From positions 124,001 to 188,000 of the forward strand of contig CABUUO010000001.1 of the NCBI GenBank assembly GCA_902494875.1: a stretch of 64,000 nt of DNA. The letters run 5' to 3'. Positions 30,865 to 39,915 of the stretch are shown here, piece after piece. The notes under the pieces were generated by a model that saw nothing but the letters and a program-made list of their open reading frames with translations, made no database searches and was not told where the DNA came from. A program made the position numbers and the translations under genes. This DNA is from an uncultured Pseudomonadota bacterium (GTDB lineage: Bacteria > Pseudomonadota > Alphaproteobacteria > RF32 > CAG-239). Each line of letters begins with the position of its first letter. The first letter of the stretch is position 1.

Positions 30865-32558
30865 TTTGAACTTCCGTATTTTGTTTTGAGTTCTTCCACT
30901 CTTTCCTGCGTAATTCTTTCAAACAAGGCTTCGCCAACACTGAATTTTTGTCCGGGTTTGAGCGCAGAGATTTCGTTTTTAACGTTAAAACCGTTTAAGG
31001 ACGGCATATTTTCGGCCTTCAGGCCCAAACGCTGCAACATACTTTCCGCAGTCTTCGGCATAATCGGCGCGCTGAGGACGGCAAAGATGCGTATCAGGTT
31101 GATGCAGGTGCGCAATATGGCAGCGGCACGTTCCGGATTTTCCTTGATAACCGTCCAAGGTTCTGCCGCGGAAATATAGTTGTTTCCCTCCACCCAGATG
31201 GCGCGCAATTCGTTCAAGGCTTTGCGGAATTCCAAATCTTTCATGTATTTGATATAATCGTCGGTCCTTTCCTGCAGGACTTTGATTAATGCCTCTTCAA
31301 TTTCAGTATCTTCTCCGCCGGCCGGAACCTCCTCCCCGATTTTGGATGCGGTCATTTTCAAAACCCGGGAAACGAAGTTGCCGAGAACGCCGTTCAAATC
31401 TTTGTTGATGACGGAGGCAAAAAGCTCAAAGCTGAAAGACGCGTCTGAGCCCTCGGGCGCGTTTGACATCAGCCAGTAGCGCCAGTAGTCGGCCGGATAT
31501 TCTTTGACGGCGTCTTCGGCAAAAATGCCGCGTTTTTCGGATTTTGAGAACTTTCCGCCTTCAAAAGTCAGGTAGCTCATGCCTTTCAGATAATCAACCA
31601 GCGTCCAGTTTTCACCGGTACCGAGCAATGTGGCCGGAAACGAAATGGAATGGAAAGGAACATTGTCTTTGCCCATGAACTCGACGTAGTTTACGTCTTT
31701 GGCATCCAGCCACCAGTCTTTCCAGCTGCGAACAGAAGGATTCTGGTCGGCCCATTGTTTGGTGATGCCGATGTAGCCGATCGGCGCATCAAACCATACG
31801 TAAAAAACTTTGTCTTCAAAACCGGGTTTGTTTACCGGGAAGCCCCATTTCAAATCGCGGGTAATACAGCGTTCCTGCAAACCTTCCTTGAGCCATTTCT
31901 GAGCAATGGAATAAGCGACGTCGGGCCAGAACGGTTCTTTTGACCTGACCCATTCGGACAGGCGTTTTTCAAGCATCGGCAGCTTGAGAAACAGATGTCT
32001 GGTTTCTCTGATTTCCAGGTTGGTTGAACCGGATATGGTCGAACGGGGATTAATCAGTTCGGTCGGCTCCAGTACCTTGGTACAGTTTTCGCACTGGTCC
32101 CCGCGAGCCTTATCATAGCCGCAGTGCGGACAGGTGCCGGTTACGTAGCGATCCGGCAGAAAGCGTCCGTCGTCAACCGAATATATCTGTTTAATGGTTT
32201 TTTCTTCAATACAGCCGTTTTTGTCAAGCTGTTCAAAAATATGATAGACCAGTTCCTGATTCTGCGGGCTGCTGGTGCGGCCGAAATAGTCAAAAGAAAG
32301 GTTAAAGGCGGCATAAGCCTCTTTGTGGCGGTTGTGATATTTTGTACAGTATTCGCCGATATCCATGCCTTCTTTGGCTGCGCCCACTTCAGAGGGCGTG
32401 CCGTGTTCGTCAGTGCCGCAGATGTATAAAACCTCGTTACCCATCATTCGCATAAACCGCGCATAAACATCTGAGGGCAGCAGACAGCCGACCATGTGGC
32501 CAAGGTGCGGTACGCCGTTTACATACGGCAATGCGGAAGTAATCAGGGTTTTAGACAT
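30861..32558 (-). CDS. metG: Methionyl-tRNA synthetase
   Basis: Charges tRNA-Met. Class I motifs: VPHLGHM (the HIGH box) near residue 20 and GGKFSKSEKRG (the KMSKS box). A zinc knuckle CPHCGYDKARGDQCENC lies in the connective domain. It is 565 residues, without the C-terminal dimerisation domain found in longer forms. GGAG precedes the ATG. It heads a metG-nuclease-like-trkH operon. In many alphaproteobacteria metG lies between holB and tatD, but here it is separate. Confidence 0.96.
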   Translation of the reverse strand: MSKTLITSALPYVNGVPHLGHMVGCLLPSDVYARFMRMMGNEVLYICGTDEHGTPSEVGAAKEGMDIGEYCTKYHNRHKEAYAAFNLSFDYFGRTSSPQNQELVYHIFEQLDKNGCIEEKTIKQIYSVDDGRFLPDRYVTGTCPHCGYDKARGDQCENCTKVLEPTELINPRSTISGSTNLEIRETRHLFLKLPMLEKRLSEWVRSKEPFWPDVAYSIAQKWLKEGLQERCITRDLKWGFPVNKPGFEDKVFYVWFDAPIGYIGITKQWADQNPSVRSWKDWWLDAKDVNYVEFMGKDNVPFHSISFPATLLGTGENWTLVDYLKGMSYLTFEGGKFSKSEKRGIFAEDAVKEYPADYWRYWLMSNAPEGSDASFSFELFASVINKDLNGVLGNFVSRVLKMTASKIGEEVPAGGEDTEIEEALIKVLQERTDDYIKYMKDLEFRKALNELRAIWVEGNNYISAAEPWTVIKENPERAAAILRTCINLIRIFAVLSAPIMPKTAESMLQRLGLKAENMPSLNGFNVKNEISALKPGQKFSVGEALFERITQERVEELKTKYGSSK

Positions 32559-32766
32559 TATTAAATTCTCCAGTTTTATTATTTTTATTAATTTTACGCA
32601 GGGATTTTACAACATTTCAGATAATTCTCAAGCAAAAATCTCATTTTAAACCATAGGAAATATTTTTGTCTATTTACATCCAAACACCGATATGATATAA
32701 GATATTCTGACTTTTTAAGAATATGGCGATAATTAACAATATTATAAACTATTAAACACAGAAGTT

Positions 32767-33771
32767 ATGGAAAAAACAAACATCTGGGGTGACGGTTTCG
32801 TTAATAATGCAGATGAAATCGGTCACTATAATGTCTTTGGCCGCAATGTGCGGATTAATCCCCTGCACGACGGTCAGAAATATGCAAAAATAGGAAATTT
32901 CTGCCATTTTGCAGACAATGTTGAAATTGGCTGGTGCACTTGCATCGGAGACCACGTTACAATCGGTAAAAATGTCATAATTTCAGATGATTGCAAAATC
33001 GGAAACAATGCGGTTATCGGAGACGACGTTATTCTGGGCAAAAACACCGTTGTCCGCGACGGCTGCGTCTTGGAGAAAGACGTCATTGTCGGTGACAATA
33101 ACGAGTTTTCTCAAGGATGCGTTATCGGGTACAGCGCTGAAAATTCCGAAAACGGCAGCCTGCGGATAGGCAACGGCAATTTTTTCGGTGCGCATTGCAC
33201 CGTTTGCCGCGGAACAAAAGTTTCGGGCAGCGAGGAAACTGTCGTTGGAAACCGTGTCTTTTGCGGCAGCGGCGTTTTGCTTGCTCCTGGCTCTCGGATT
33301 GCGGCTGACGCGGAAATTCCCTATCACCCGCAGGAAAAATATTCGACGCATTTGCAAAACGGCGCGCAAATAGGATTTGCTGCTGAAATCGCGGTCGGAT
33401 GTACCATTGCCGAAGCGGCGGTTATCCGTCCGCATGTGAGGATCGGCGCCGGTTGTTATGTTTCTCCTTTAAGTCTGGCTGAAGCCGACATTGTTCCTTT
33501 TGCTCTGGTCAAAGGGGACAAAGTGGTCTTTTATCATCCGGTTTGTCTCGACAAGAACCTTGATTTTGGCACAACGGACGATGACATACTGGGACTGGTC
33601 GGCGAAATGGTGTTAAGGACTTCTCTGGCCGGCGACACCTATACGGCTCAAAGCGTCATTGAACGTTTTAAGGGGCGAGGACAATGGTATGACCGGGCAT
33701 ATAACGTCATAAAGTCTTTTTTGACCAAACATGACGATGAACGGATGCTGATGAAACCGATAGTTTGGTGA
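32767..33771 (+). CDS. Left-handed beta-helix (hexapeptide-repeat) acyltransferase-like protein
   Basis: A 334-residue protein built mostly of hexapeptide turns (IGDHVTIGKNVIISDDC and similar, about residues 30-250), the fold of LpxA, LpxD and sugar acyltransferases. The family His dyad cannot be placed with confidence. The C-terminal 80 residues are helical and include RGQWYDRAYNVIKSFL. The closest feel is LpxA/LpxD-type N-acyltransferase, but the lack of an N-terminal uridine-binding domain argues against LpxD itself. It is monocistronic, ending at a bidirectional terminator. Confidence 0.6.
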   Translation: MEKTNIWGDGFVNNADEIGHYNVFGRNVRINPLHDGQKYAKIGNFCHFADNVEIGWCTCIGDHVTIGKNVIISDDCKIGNNAVIGDDVILGKNTVVRDGCVLEKDVIVGDNNEFSQGCVIGYSAENSENGSLRIGNGNFFGAHCTVCRGTKVSGSEETVVGNRVFCGSGVLLAPGSRIAADAEIPYHPQEKYSTHLQNGAQIGFAAEIAVGCTIAEAAVIRPHVRIGAGCYVSPLSLAEADIVPFALVKGDKVVFYHPVCLDKNLDFGTTDDDILGLVGEMVLRTSLAGDTYTAQSVIERFKGRGQWYDRAYNVIKSFLTKHDDERMLMKPIVW

Positions 33772-33790
33772 CTGTTTCCGTAATTAAAAA

Positions 33791-33820
33791 AGAGTGCGGC
33801 TTTGGGCGGCACTCTTTTTC
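33791..33820. terminator. Bidirectional intrinsic terminator
   Basis: AGAGTGC (33791-33797) pairs with GCACTCT (33809-33815), with A-run and T-run flanks. It separates the acyltransferase-like gene from the convergent alcohol dehydrogenase gene. Confidence 0.8.
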
Positions 33821-33823
33821 ATT

Positions 33824-34984
33824 TTAAATGATGGCGTCACGAATAACGCAGGCAGCATCCGTTTGATTCAGATCTACCGGGTCAAGCTTATACAGAAATC
33901 CCATGGCGTCAAAAGAATTGGCCGCCAGTTTTTCCGCCTCTTCCTTTTTTATTCCCCATTCAGAGAGTTTCAGATTATCAAGCCCGACAGCGGCTATCAG
34001 ATCTTTAAGCGCGTCGATAAAAAGTTCGGGATTGTCGCCCTGACGCCCCATGGCTCTGGCTATATGAAGATATCTTTCCGTTACTTTGGCACGGTTTTTC
34101 TTCAAGAGGTAGCTGAAATACGGAACCGACAGCGCCACCAGTCCGGCACCATGCGGAAGCTCGGGATAAAAGGCAGACAAGGCGTGCTCCATCGAATGTT
34201 CGGAAATGCAACTGGATATGCTTTCGACCATTCCGGCCTGGGTACTGGCCCATGCCATTTCTTCCCTGGCCTGCAGGTTGCTTCCGTTGGCAACGGCCTG
34301 CGGCAGAAACGTACTTATGCGGCGAACAGAGTCCAAGGCATACATATCGCTCAGCGGCTGCGCAACATTGGCCAGATAGCCTTCAACCGAATGGAAAAAA
34401 GCATCCATTCCCTGATAAGCGGTTAATTTGGCAGGAACCGAAACCGTCAGTTCCGGATCAATGATTGCAAGCTTTGGAAAGGTTTCCTTAATGCCGAAAC
34501 CGACTTTCTCGTTGGCGGCGGTATTGGTGATAACCGTCCAGGGATCGGCTTCGGTTCCGGTGCCGGCCGTAGTCGGAACGGCAATAACGGGCAAAACGTC
34601 TTCTCCCGGCTTTTTCAGACCTTTGACATAATCCCAATAGGTGCCGGGATTTTTTACCATTAAGGCAATGGCTTTGGCCGAATCGATTGCGGAACCGCCG
34701 CCGAGACCAATGACAAAATCGCAGTTCTCGTTACGGGCAAATTCCGCCGCCTGCATAACGTGGGTCTCAATCGGGTTAGGCAAAATCCGGTCAAAAACGA
34801 CAGCATCAATTCCCTGCTCTTTCAGGTAACCGGCAACCCGGTCCAAGTAGCCCAGATGACGCATGGATTTGCCGTTGGTAATGACAATCAGCGCTTTTTG
34901 TCCCGGCAGATGCAGAGAGGAGAGCTCTTTGAGACGGCCGCGCCCGAAAATCAGCCGGACAGGCATAAAATAATCAAAATGCAT
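33824..34984 (-). CDS. Iron-containing alcohol dehydrogenase
   Basis: NAD(P)-dependent group III alcohol dehydrogenase, about 386 residues. The N-terminal nucleotide-binding domain has LIVITNGKS and the GLGGGSAIDSAKAIA loop. The metal site is Asp and His in GMDAFFHSVEGYL plus His residues in SEHSMEHALSAFYPELPHG. The ATG at 34984 follows AAGGAG; the earlier in-frame start is not supported. The substrate could be a short alcohol such as butanol or propanediol, common for this family in fermenting bacteria. The gene stands alone. Confidence 0.9.
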   Translation of the reverse strand: MHFDYFMPVRLIFGRGRLKELSSLHLPGQKALIVITNGKSMRHLGYLDRVAGYLKEQGIDAVVFDRILPNPIETHVMQAAEFARNENCDFVIGLGGGSAIDSAKAIALMVKNPGTYWDYVKGLKKPGEDVLPVIAVPTTAGTGTEADPWTVITNTAANEKVGFGIKETFPKLAIIDPELTVSVPAKLTAYQGMDAFFHSVEGYLANVAQPLSDMYALDSVRRISTFLPQAVANGSNLQAREEMAWASTQAGMVESISSCISEHSMEHALSAFYPELPHGAGLVALSVPYFSYLLKKNRAKVTERYLHIARAMGRQGDNPELFIDALKDLIAAVGLDNLKLSEWGIKKEEAEKLAANSFDAMGFLYKLDPVDLNQTDAACVIRDAII

Positions 34985-35035
34985 GACAAAACTCCTTACA
35001 TTACGGTTGTGCAATGTATTTGATATAAGAACGAG

Positions 35036-35671
35036 TTATTTTTTATCAAGTAACGAGACTGCCTGTTCCAAGGCTTGGATATCGGACGAGAACAGATGAG
35101 GACGCAGTGCGGCGAACTTGTCTTCGGGATAATCATACAGCTTGAGTTTGAGCACGCGGTTTATGACGTCATCGGCAAAGCGCTTTTTTATTTCCCGGGC
35201 CGGATTGCCGCCGACAACGGTATAAGGCGCAACATCTTTGACGACAATACTTCCGGCAGCGACAACAGCTCCTTCGCCGATGGTTATGCCGGGCATAATC
35301 ATAGCGCGCATTCCAATCCAGACGCCGTCGCCGATAACGGTGTTCCCTTTTCCCCGATAGCATTCCGTCAGTTTTTCATAAGCAGGATAGGAAGAAAACC
35401 AATCCATGCGATGCGTGTTGTTGCCGCCCATCAGGATTATCGCTTCGGCACCGATACAGACGTAATCGCCGATATAAAGTTTGTCAATCTCCCATTGGGG
35501 CTCCCAGTGTGTGCGGGAATATTCGTCACCATAGTGATAGCGCACACAGTAGTCTTCAAAATTCCCGGTCCAGGCATTGCTGTAGTAACTGTGCGTGCCT
35601 TTAACTATGATATTGGGGTTTTTAACGCTTTGGTGCAGATATTCGACCTGAGACCAATGTTTGACACTCAT
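35036..35671 (-). CDS. CatB-like O-acetyltransferase (xenobiotic acetyltransferase family)
   Basis: A 211-residue left-handed beta-helix acetyltransferase using acetyl-CoA. The family's catalytic His is in GGNNTHRMDWF, and the hexapeptide coil runs through VIGDGVWIGMRAMIMPGITI to GGNPAREIKKRF, the usual CatB/Vat ending. Such enzymes acetylate chloramphenicol, streptogramins or cell-surface sugars; which one is not clear here. The start overlaps the DHH-family gene by 4 bases, so it is the last gene of the long dacA-tmk-holB operon. Confidence 0.85.
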   Translation of the reverse strand: MSVKHWSQVEYLHQSVKNPNIIVKGTHSYYSNAWTGNFEDYCVRYHYGDEYSRTHWEPQWEIDKLYIGDYVCIGAEAIILMGGNNTHRMDWFSSYPAYEKLTECYRGKGNTVIGDGVWIGMRAMIMPGITIGEGAVVAAGSIVVKDVAPYTVVGGNPAREIKKRFADDVINRVLKLKLYDYPEDKFAALRPHLFSSDIQALEQAVSLLDKK

Positions 35672-36525
35672 TTCAGACCTTTTAGCAAAAACTCGGGCAG
35701 CGTTTCAAGTTTGGAAGCGCCGGCAGCCTTCTGGTGTCCACCGCCGCCGAAACCGGCGGCAATTTTGGAAACGTCAACATTTTCCCTGGCTGTATAAAAT
35801 GAAAGGTTCCAAGTGTTTTTCTTATTCATGTAAAAGTTTATCATAACGTCATAATCGTCTATATTTTCAAGAGAATCAAAAAACTCTGAATATCCCTGAG
35901 GCATATTGGCGCAGATGCACTTATACCCCATGTAGGAAGCTTCGAAAGCCAGCGAGCGAACCAGACGATAGTTGCGCGCCTTAATCCACGCCAGAACGGT
36001 TTTGCCTTTTTCCACTGTGGCGTCAATATCTATGGTGTCGTTGATAATGTCTTCCCAGACGGAATCATCGGGATAATTGGGACCGAAAGACTGAACGGCA
36101 TATTCAAACGGACGAACGCGCGGATCTTCCAGCTTAAACAAGTCGTTTAAGCCAATCAGCCTGATCCCTTCGGGAAGTTTTTTATCCGGATAAAAATATT
36201 CCCAAGTCAAGCAAACAGCGGCGGTTCCGACGCGGCGCAGACCTTTTATCGGTTTTTTGCCGGCGGCAACGGCGTCTTCATATTCCTTAATGACGGAAAG
36301 ATGATGATCTATCCATGTAAAGTCTTTGGTTTCGCTGAGTTCAAACATAAAATCCAACGGCAAAGCTATGTCGCAGACAACGATTTTATCATGTTTGCGG
36401 ATTTCGTCATAAGGAATTTCCATATCGTGGTTTAAGCCAAAAAACTCGGTGTCGGGATATACGCTCTTAACGACAGCCGCAGAACCTTTGCCGTCATGAT
36501 CGGCGATATGGTAAATGCACAACAT
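35668..36525 (-). CDS. DHH-family phosphoesterase
   Basis: About 285 residues with the DHH/DHHA1 layout: HIADHDGKGSAAV, VCDIALPLDF, the namesake WIDHHLSVI and the C-terminal GFGGGGHQKAAG of DHHA1. Family enzymes hydrolyse oligonucleotides (nanoRNA) or cyclic dinucleotides with Mn. The ATG at 36525 has AAGGA about 9 bases upstream; the earlier ATG is rejected. It starts 1 base after the MBL-fold gene and overlaps the acetyltransferase gene by 4 bases. The exact substrate is not resolved. Confidence 0.82.
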   Translation of the reverse strand: MLCIYHIADHDGKGSAAVVKSVYPDTEFFGLNHDMEIPYDEIRKHDKIVVCDIALPLDFMFELSETKDFTWIDHHLSVIKEYEDAVAAGKKPIKGLRRVGTAAVCLTWEYFYPDKKLPEGIRLIGLNDLFKLEDPRVRPFEYAVQSFGPNYPDDSVWEDIINDTIDIDATVEKGKTVLAWIKARNYRLVRSLAFEASYMGYKCICANMPQGYSEFFDSLENIDDYDVMINFYMNKKNTWNLSFYTARENVDVSKIAAGFGGGGHQKAAGASKLETLPEFLLKGLK

Positions 36526-36526
36526 T

Positions 36527-37411
36527 TTATTTTTCCTTATATTCATCCAGGGTTATGGTCAGTCCGTCATAAGCCGGCTCCACAAAGTCCGGCGTCTGCA
36601 AATTTATGGTATTATAATCGCATTCGGTTGCCATATGGTTAATAACGGCATGTTCGGGATTAATTATTTTAATATATTCCATCACGGCGTCAAAACCGGC
36701 ATGCGCCGGCTGGCCGAAAGGTGTCGTCAGCGGAATAATCAGCAGTCTGGGACGAACTTTGATTTGTTTGAATACCGAAGAAGCCAACGTTTTGAAGTCG
36801 GCAATCAGAACGACCTCCCCATCGTTGAATGCATAACCGGTCGAAGGCACGGTATGCCCCAAAAGCTTAAGCGGCGTTATTTTGACGTCTTTAACATAAA
36901 AAGGATGATTGGCTTTGACTGTATTGCATATCAGGCTTGGGACGAAAAATATATTCTGTTTTTTCAATCTGGAGGCAATCAGATAGCTGAAACGCTTTTT
37001 TATCACGGCCGCCGTCGGCGCGGAAGCATAGCAGTTGATGCTCAGTTCGCGGCTGTTGATGATGTTGTCCTGATTGTAAATACCGTGCAAATGGTCGGTA
37101 CAGCCGTTGGAACGCAGCATTTTATCCAAGCGGATACGGGTAATCTCCCTCAAATCGTCAATTCCGTGCAGATGGTCGGCATGGGAATGCGTATAGAGAA
37201 CCGCGTCAATGTCTTTGATTTGATTGTCAAGCATCTGCTGCCTGATGTCGGGCGGCGTATCTATCAGAATTTTGGCGCTGCCGATTTCAAGATAGGTTCC
37301 GGTGCGGGTGCGGATATTTTTGGGATTGTCGGGATCGCAGGCGCCCCAGCCGCAGGAAAGCGACGGAACACCGGGCGCTGCTCCGGCTCCGAGAATGATT
37401 ACCTTGCTCAT
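36527..37411 (-). CDS. MBL-fold metallohydrolase (PhnP/RNase Z-like)
   Basis: A 294-residue metallo-beta-lactamase-fold enzyme. The metal motif is THSHADHLHG near residue 76, with a later GHTVPSTGY His, an Asp in LIADFK and a final INHMATE. The N-terminal ILGAGAAPGVPSLSCGWGAC is typical of the PhnP-like group found next to tatD in alphaproteobacteria. It overlaps the tatD stop by 4 bases (ATGA). The natural phosphodiester substrate is unknown. Confidence 0.86.
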   Translation of the reverse strand: MSKVIILGAGAAPGVPSLSCGWGACDPDNPKNIRTRTGTYLEIGSAKILIDTPPDIRQQMLDNQIKDIDAVLYTHSHADHLHGIDDLREITRIRLDKMLRSNGCTDHLHGIYNQDNIINSRELSINCYASAPTAAVIKKRFSYLIASRLKKQNIFFVPSLICNTVKANHPFYVKDVKITPLKLLGHTVPSTGYAFNDGEVVLIADFKTLASSVFKQIKVRPRLLIIPLTTPFGQPAHAGFDAVMEYIKIINPEHAVINHMATECDYNTINLQTPDFVEPAYDGLTITLDEYKEK

Positions 37412-38205
37412 TTGTATTCGTATCTCCCTTTGTCGCTGGCCTTGCGAAACAGATTGAAAAAGTTGTCCGACGTGATTTGCGCCAGCTTTTCAAGCGGAAC
37501 ATTTTTCAACTGCGCCAAACGCTCGGCCGTATGCAAAACAAACGAAGGTTCGTTGCGGCGGCCGCGCATCGGTATCGGCGCCAAAAACGGCGCGTCGGTT
37601 TCAACCAGCAGCCGCTCAAGCGGTATATGTTCAAAAATCTCACGCAATTCGCCGGACTTATTGAATGTGATAATGCCGGAAGCCGAAATGTAAAAACCGA
37701 TGGACAGAGCAAAATCCGCCAGTTTCTGCGAAGATGAAAAACAATGGATTTCTCCGGTGAAGGGTTTCTTCTTATACTCCTCATCCAAGACGGCCATGGT
37801 ATCTTCGTCTGCGTCGCGGGTGTGGATAATCAACGGCAGTCCGGTCTCCTGCGCTGCCTTTATCTGTTCTCTGAAGATGCGAATCTGCGTGTCTCTCGGA
37901 GAGTAGTCGTAATAATAATCCAGACCGCATTCGCCAATACCGACGACTTTTTTATGCCCGGCCTTGGCGATAAAATCCTGCGCGGTAATGTTTTCATATT
38001 CGGAAGCATTGTGCGGGTGTACGCCGACGGCGGTATAAATGAAAGGATATTTTTCGGAGAGTTCAAGCTGCCTGTCCAGTTCGTCGATGTTGTTGCCGGC
38101 ATTGAGAATGGTGGTTATGCCGTTTTCCTTGGCCCGGCAGATTATTTCGTCCAAATCTTCTTCAAAATCATCAAAATCAAGGTGACAGTGACTGTCGACT
38201 AACAT
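37408..38205 (-). CDS. tatD: TatD-family deoxyribonuclease
   Basis: Metal-dependent hydrolase of the TIM-barrel amidohydrolase superfamily, 265 residues. Motifs are DSHCHLDF at the start, VGVHPHNA, GIGECGLDYYYDYSP, the LIIHTRDADED His, EIHCFSSS and ETDAPFLAPIP near the end. TatD enzymes trim DNA ends in repair. It starts one base after the holB stop and overlaps the MBL-fold gene, so the block is one transcript. Confidence 0.93.
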   Translation of the reverse strand: MLVDSHCHLDFDDFEEDLDEIICRAKENGITTILNAGNNIDELDRQLELSEKYPFIYTAVGVHPHNASEYENITAQDFIAKAGHKKVVGIGECGLDYYYDYSPRDTQIRIFREQIKAAQETGLPLIIHTRDADEDTMAVLDEEYKKKPFTGEIHCFSSSQKLADFALSIGFYISASGIITFNKSGELREIFEHIPLERLLVETDAPFLAPIPMRGRRNEPSFVLHTAERLAQLKNVPLEKLAQITSDNFFNLFRKASDKGRYEYK

Positions 38206-38206
38206 T

Positions 38207-39265
38207 TTATATCCTTTTGCATAAATTAACGATAATATTTATTAAAGCCTGTTTTTTATCCAAATTCAAGCCGGATGTTTCATTGAATATTCTGACCGCC
38301 TCGTCCCAGGATTTGGCAAATTCTTCGGGATTGTCCGCCTGACGCACGTTTTCGGCAATAAATTTGAGTATCAGCTCCCGGGTCAGATCGTAGCTGTCAT
38401 CATCAGCACTGCCGGCGGTACAAAAATCCAGAACATCGGCAATGGCAAAGTGATCCTTGGCATAAATGATTTTGCAAAGCTTGTCATAGACGGCAAGCGC
38501 GGCATTGTCCGCATAGCCGATGGCCTTGCCGATGCTGCCGGAACTCAAGGCGGCCAGCTGTTTGACGTTTTTTTCATCCAGTTCCGGCCGATAGCGGCGC
38601 AACAGCGAGGCCACGGTATTTTCCGGCAAAGGCTTCAGATTCAGCTTGGCGCAGCGCGAACGGATGGTTGGAAGCAAGCGGTTGGGATTATGGCTGACAA
38701 GAAGCATCAGCGTTTTGTGAGGAGGTTCTTCCAAAACCTTAAGAATGGCATTGGCACTGGCCGTATTCATATCATCTATGGCATCAACGATAACGACGCG
38801 CCAACCGTCATTGCCCGAACGTTTGGATAAAAATTCGTTAATGGTGCGCACATCATCGATACGGATGAAAGCCGACTTTTTGAGGCCTTTGAGTTCTTCA
38901 TTGCTCATTTGTTCGCCGTCTTTGATGGATTTCATCACTTTTTTGCGGTCGGTTTCGGTGTAGTCACGTTCAATGACTTTCATGTCCGGATGCGCATTGT
39001 TTGCAACCAGTTTGAAGGTTACAGCATTTTCGGGAACATCCAGCGACGTATACTTTTCCTTTTGGGTTTCATCGGCGCTGAGAATGAAGCGGGCAAACTT
39101 ATATGCCAGAGTGGCTTTGCCGATGCCCTCAATTCCCGAAATCAACCAGGAGTTGTGAAGTGTATTGTTTTTCCAAGCATCCAGCAGAAATTTCTCCTCT
39201 GCTTCAAAGCCAAGCAGATATGCATTGTTGCGCGGGATGATGTTTCCGGTTTCTATTTCGGACAT
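38207..39265 (-). CDS. holB: DNA polymerase III delta-prime subunit
   Basis: Clamp-loader subunit, 352 residues. The AAA-type core has SGIEGIGKATLAYKFARF (P-loop region), VDAIDDMNTASANAILKVLE, the LLVSHNPNRLLPTIRSRCAK sensor-1 segment and the SRC motif. The Cys4 zinc finger of the E. coli protein is not present, as is common outside gammaproteobacteria. It overlaps tmk by 13 bases and sits one base before tatD in the usual alphaproteobacterial order. Confidence 0.9.
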   Translation of the reverse strand: MSEIETGNIIPRNNAYLLGFEAEEKFLLDAWKNNTLHNSWLISGIEGIGKATLAYKFARFILSADETQKEKYTSLDVPENAVTFKLVANNAHPDMKVIERDYTETDRKKVMKSIKDGEQMSNEELKGLKKSAFIRIDDVRTINEFLSKRSGNDGWRVVIVDAIDDMNTASANAILKVLEEPPHKTLMLLVSHNPNRLLPTIRSRCAKLNLKPLPENTVASLLRRYRPELDEKNVKQLAALSSGSIGKAIGYADNAALAVYDKLCKIIYAKDHFAIADVLDFCTAGSADDDSYDLTRELILKFIAENVRQADNPEEFAKSWDEAVRIFNETSGLNLDKKQALINIIVNLCKRI

Positions 39266-39915
39266 GGGCTCAGCTTAAACCTTTCGCAGACAACGTCAAT
39301 AATGTCTTTTTGCAGTTCGGCAATCGACTTGTCCGCATTCAACACGACTATGCGTTCCGGCTCAAGAGCCGCCAGCTCCAAAAAGCCCTGTCGCAAGCGG
39401 TTGTGGAATTCCAATCCGCGGCTTTCGTGCCTGGTTTCCTTAATTGCCATGTGCCCAGCTTTCTCCATAGATCTGGCTAAACCGATTTTAGGATCAATGT
39501 CCAACAAGATAGTCAGATCCGGTTTGAAACTGCCGACGGCCATGGCATAAAGCTGTTGCAAAATTTCCAACGGAATTTTCTTGTCATAGCCGTAATATTG
39601 ATAGGCAATCGTCGAATCAGCAAAGCGGTCGTTCATAACCCAGGTTCCCTGCTCCATTGCCGGCCATACTTTCTGCACCAAATTGATGCGGCGGTCGGCA
39701 TAATAGAGCAGCGCTTCGGTCACGGGGTCTATTTTGTCTTTATCCCCGGTAACCAGAATTTTTCTCAGTTCCAAACCGACTTCCGTGCCGCCCGGATCTT
39801 TTGAGGCAATGTTTTTTATGCCGCAGGAAGTGAGAAACTCTGACAACAGTTTTATCTGTGTAGATTTTCCGGTTCCTTCGCCGCCTTCAAAGGTGATAAA
39901 ACGACCTTTTGCCAT
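39253..39915 (-). CDS. tmk: Thymidylate kinase
   Basis: Phosphorylates dTMP to dTDP, 220 residues. It has the P-loop FEGGEGTGKST near residue 9, then SKDPGGTEVG (a variant of the DRX/EPGGT region), MNDRFADSTIAYQ and the LID region around RHESRGLEF. It shares one base with the dacA stop (TAATG) and overlaps holB by 13 bases. All motifs are intact. Confidence 0.95.
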   Translation of the reverse strand: MAKGRFITFEGGEGTGKSTQIKLLSEFLTSCGIKNIASKDPGGTEVGLELRKILVTGDKDKIDPVTEALLYYADRRINLVQKVWPAMEQGTWVMNDRFADSTIAYQYYGYDKKIPLEILQQLYAMAVGSFKPDLTILLDIDPKIGLARSMEKAGHMAIKETRHESRGLEFHNRLRQGFLELAALEPERIVVLNADKSIAELQKDIIDVVCERFKLSPCPK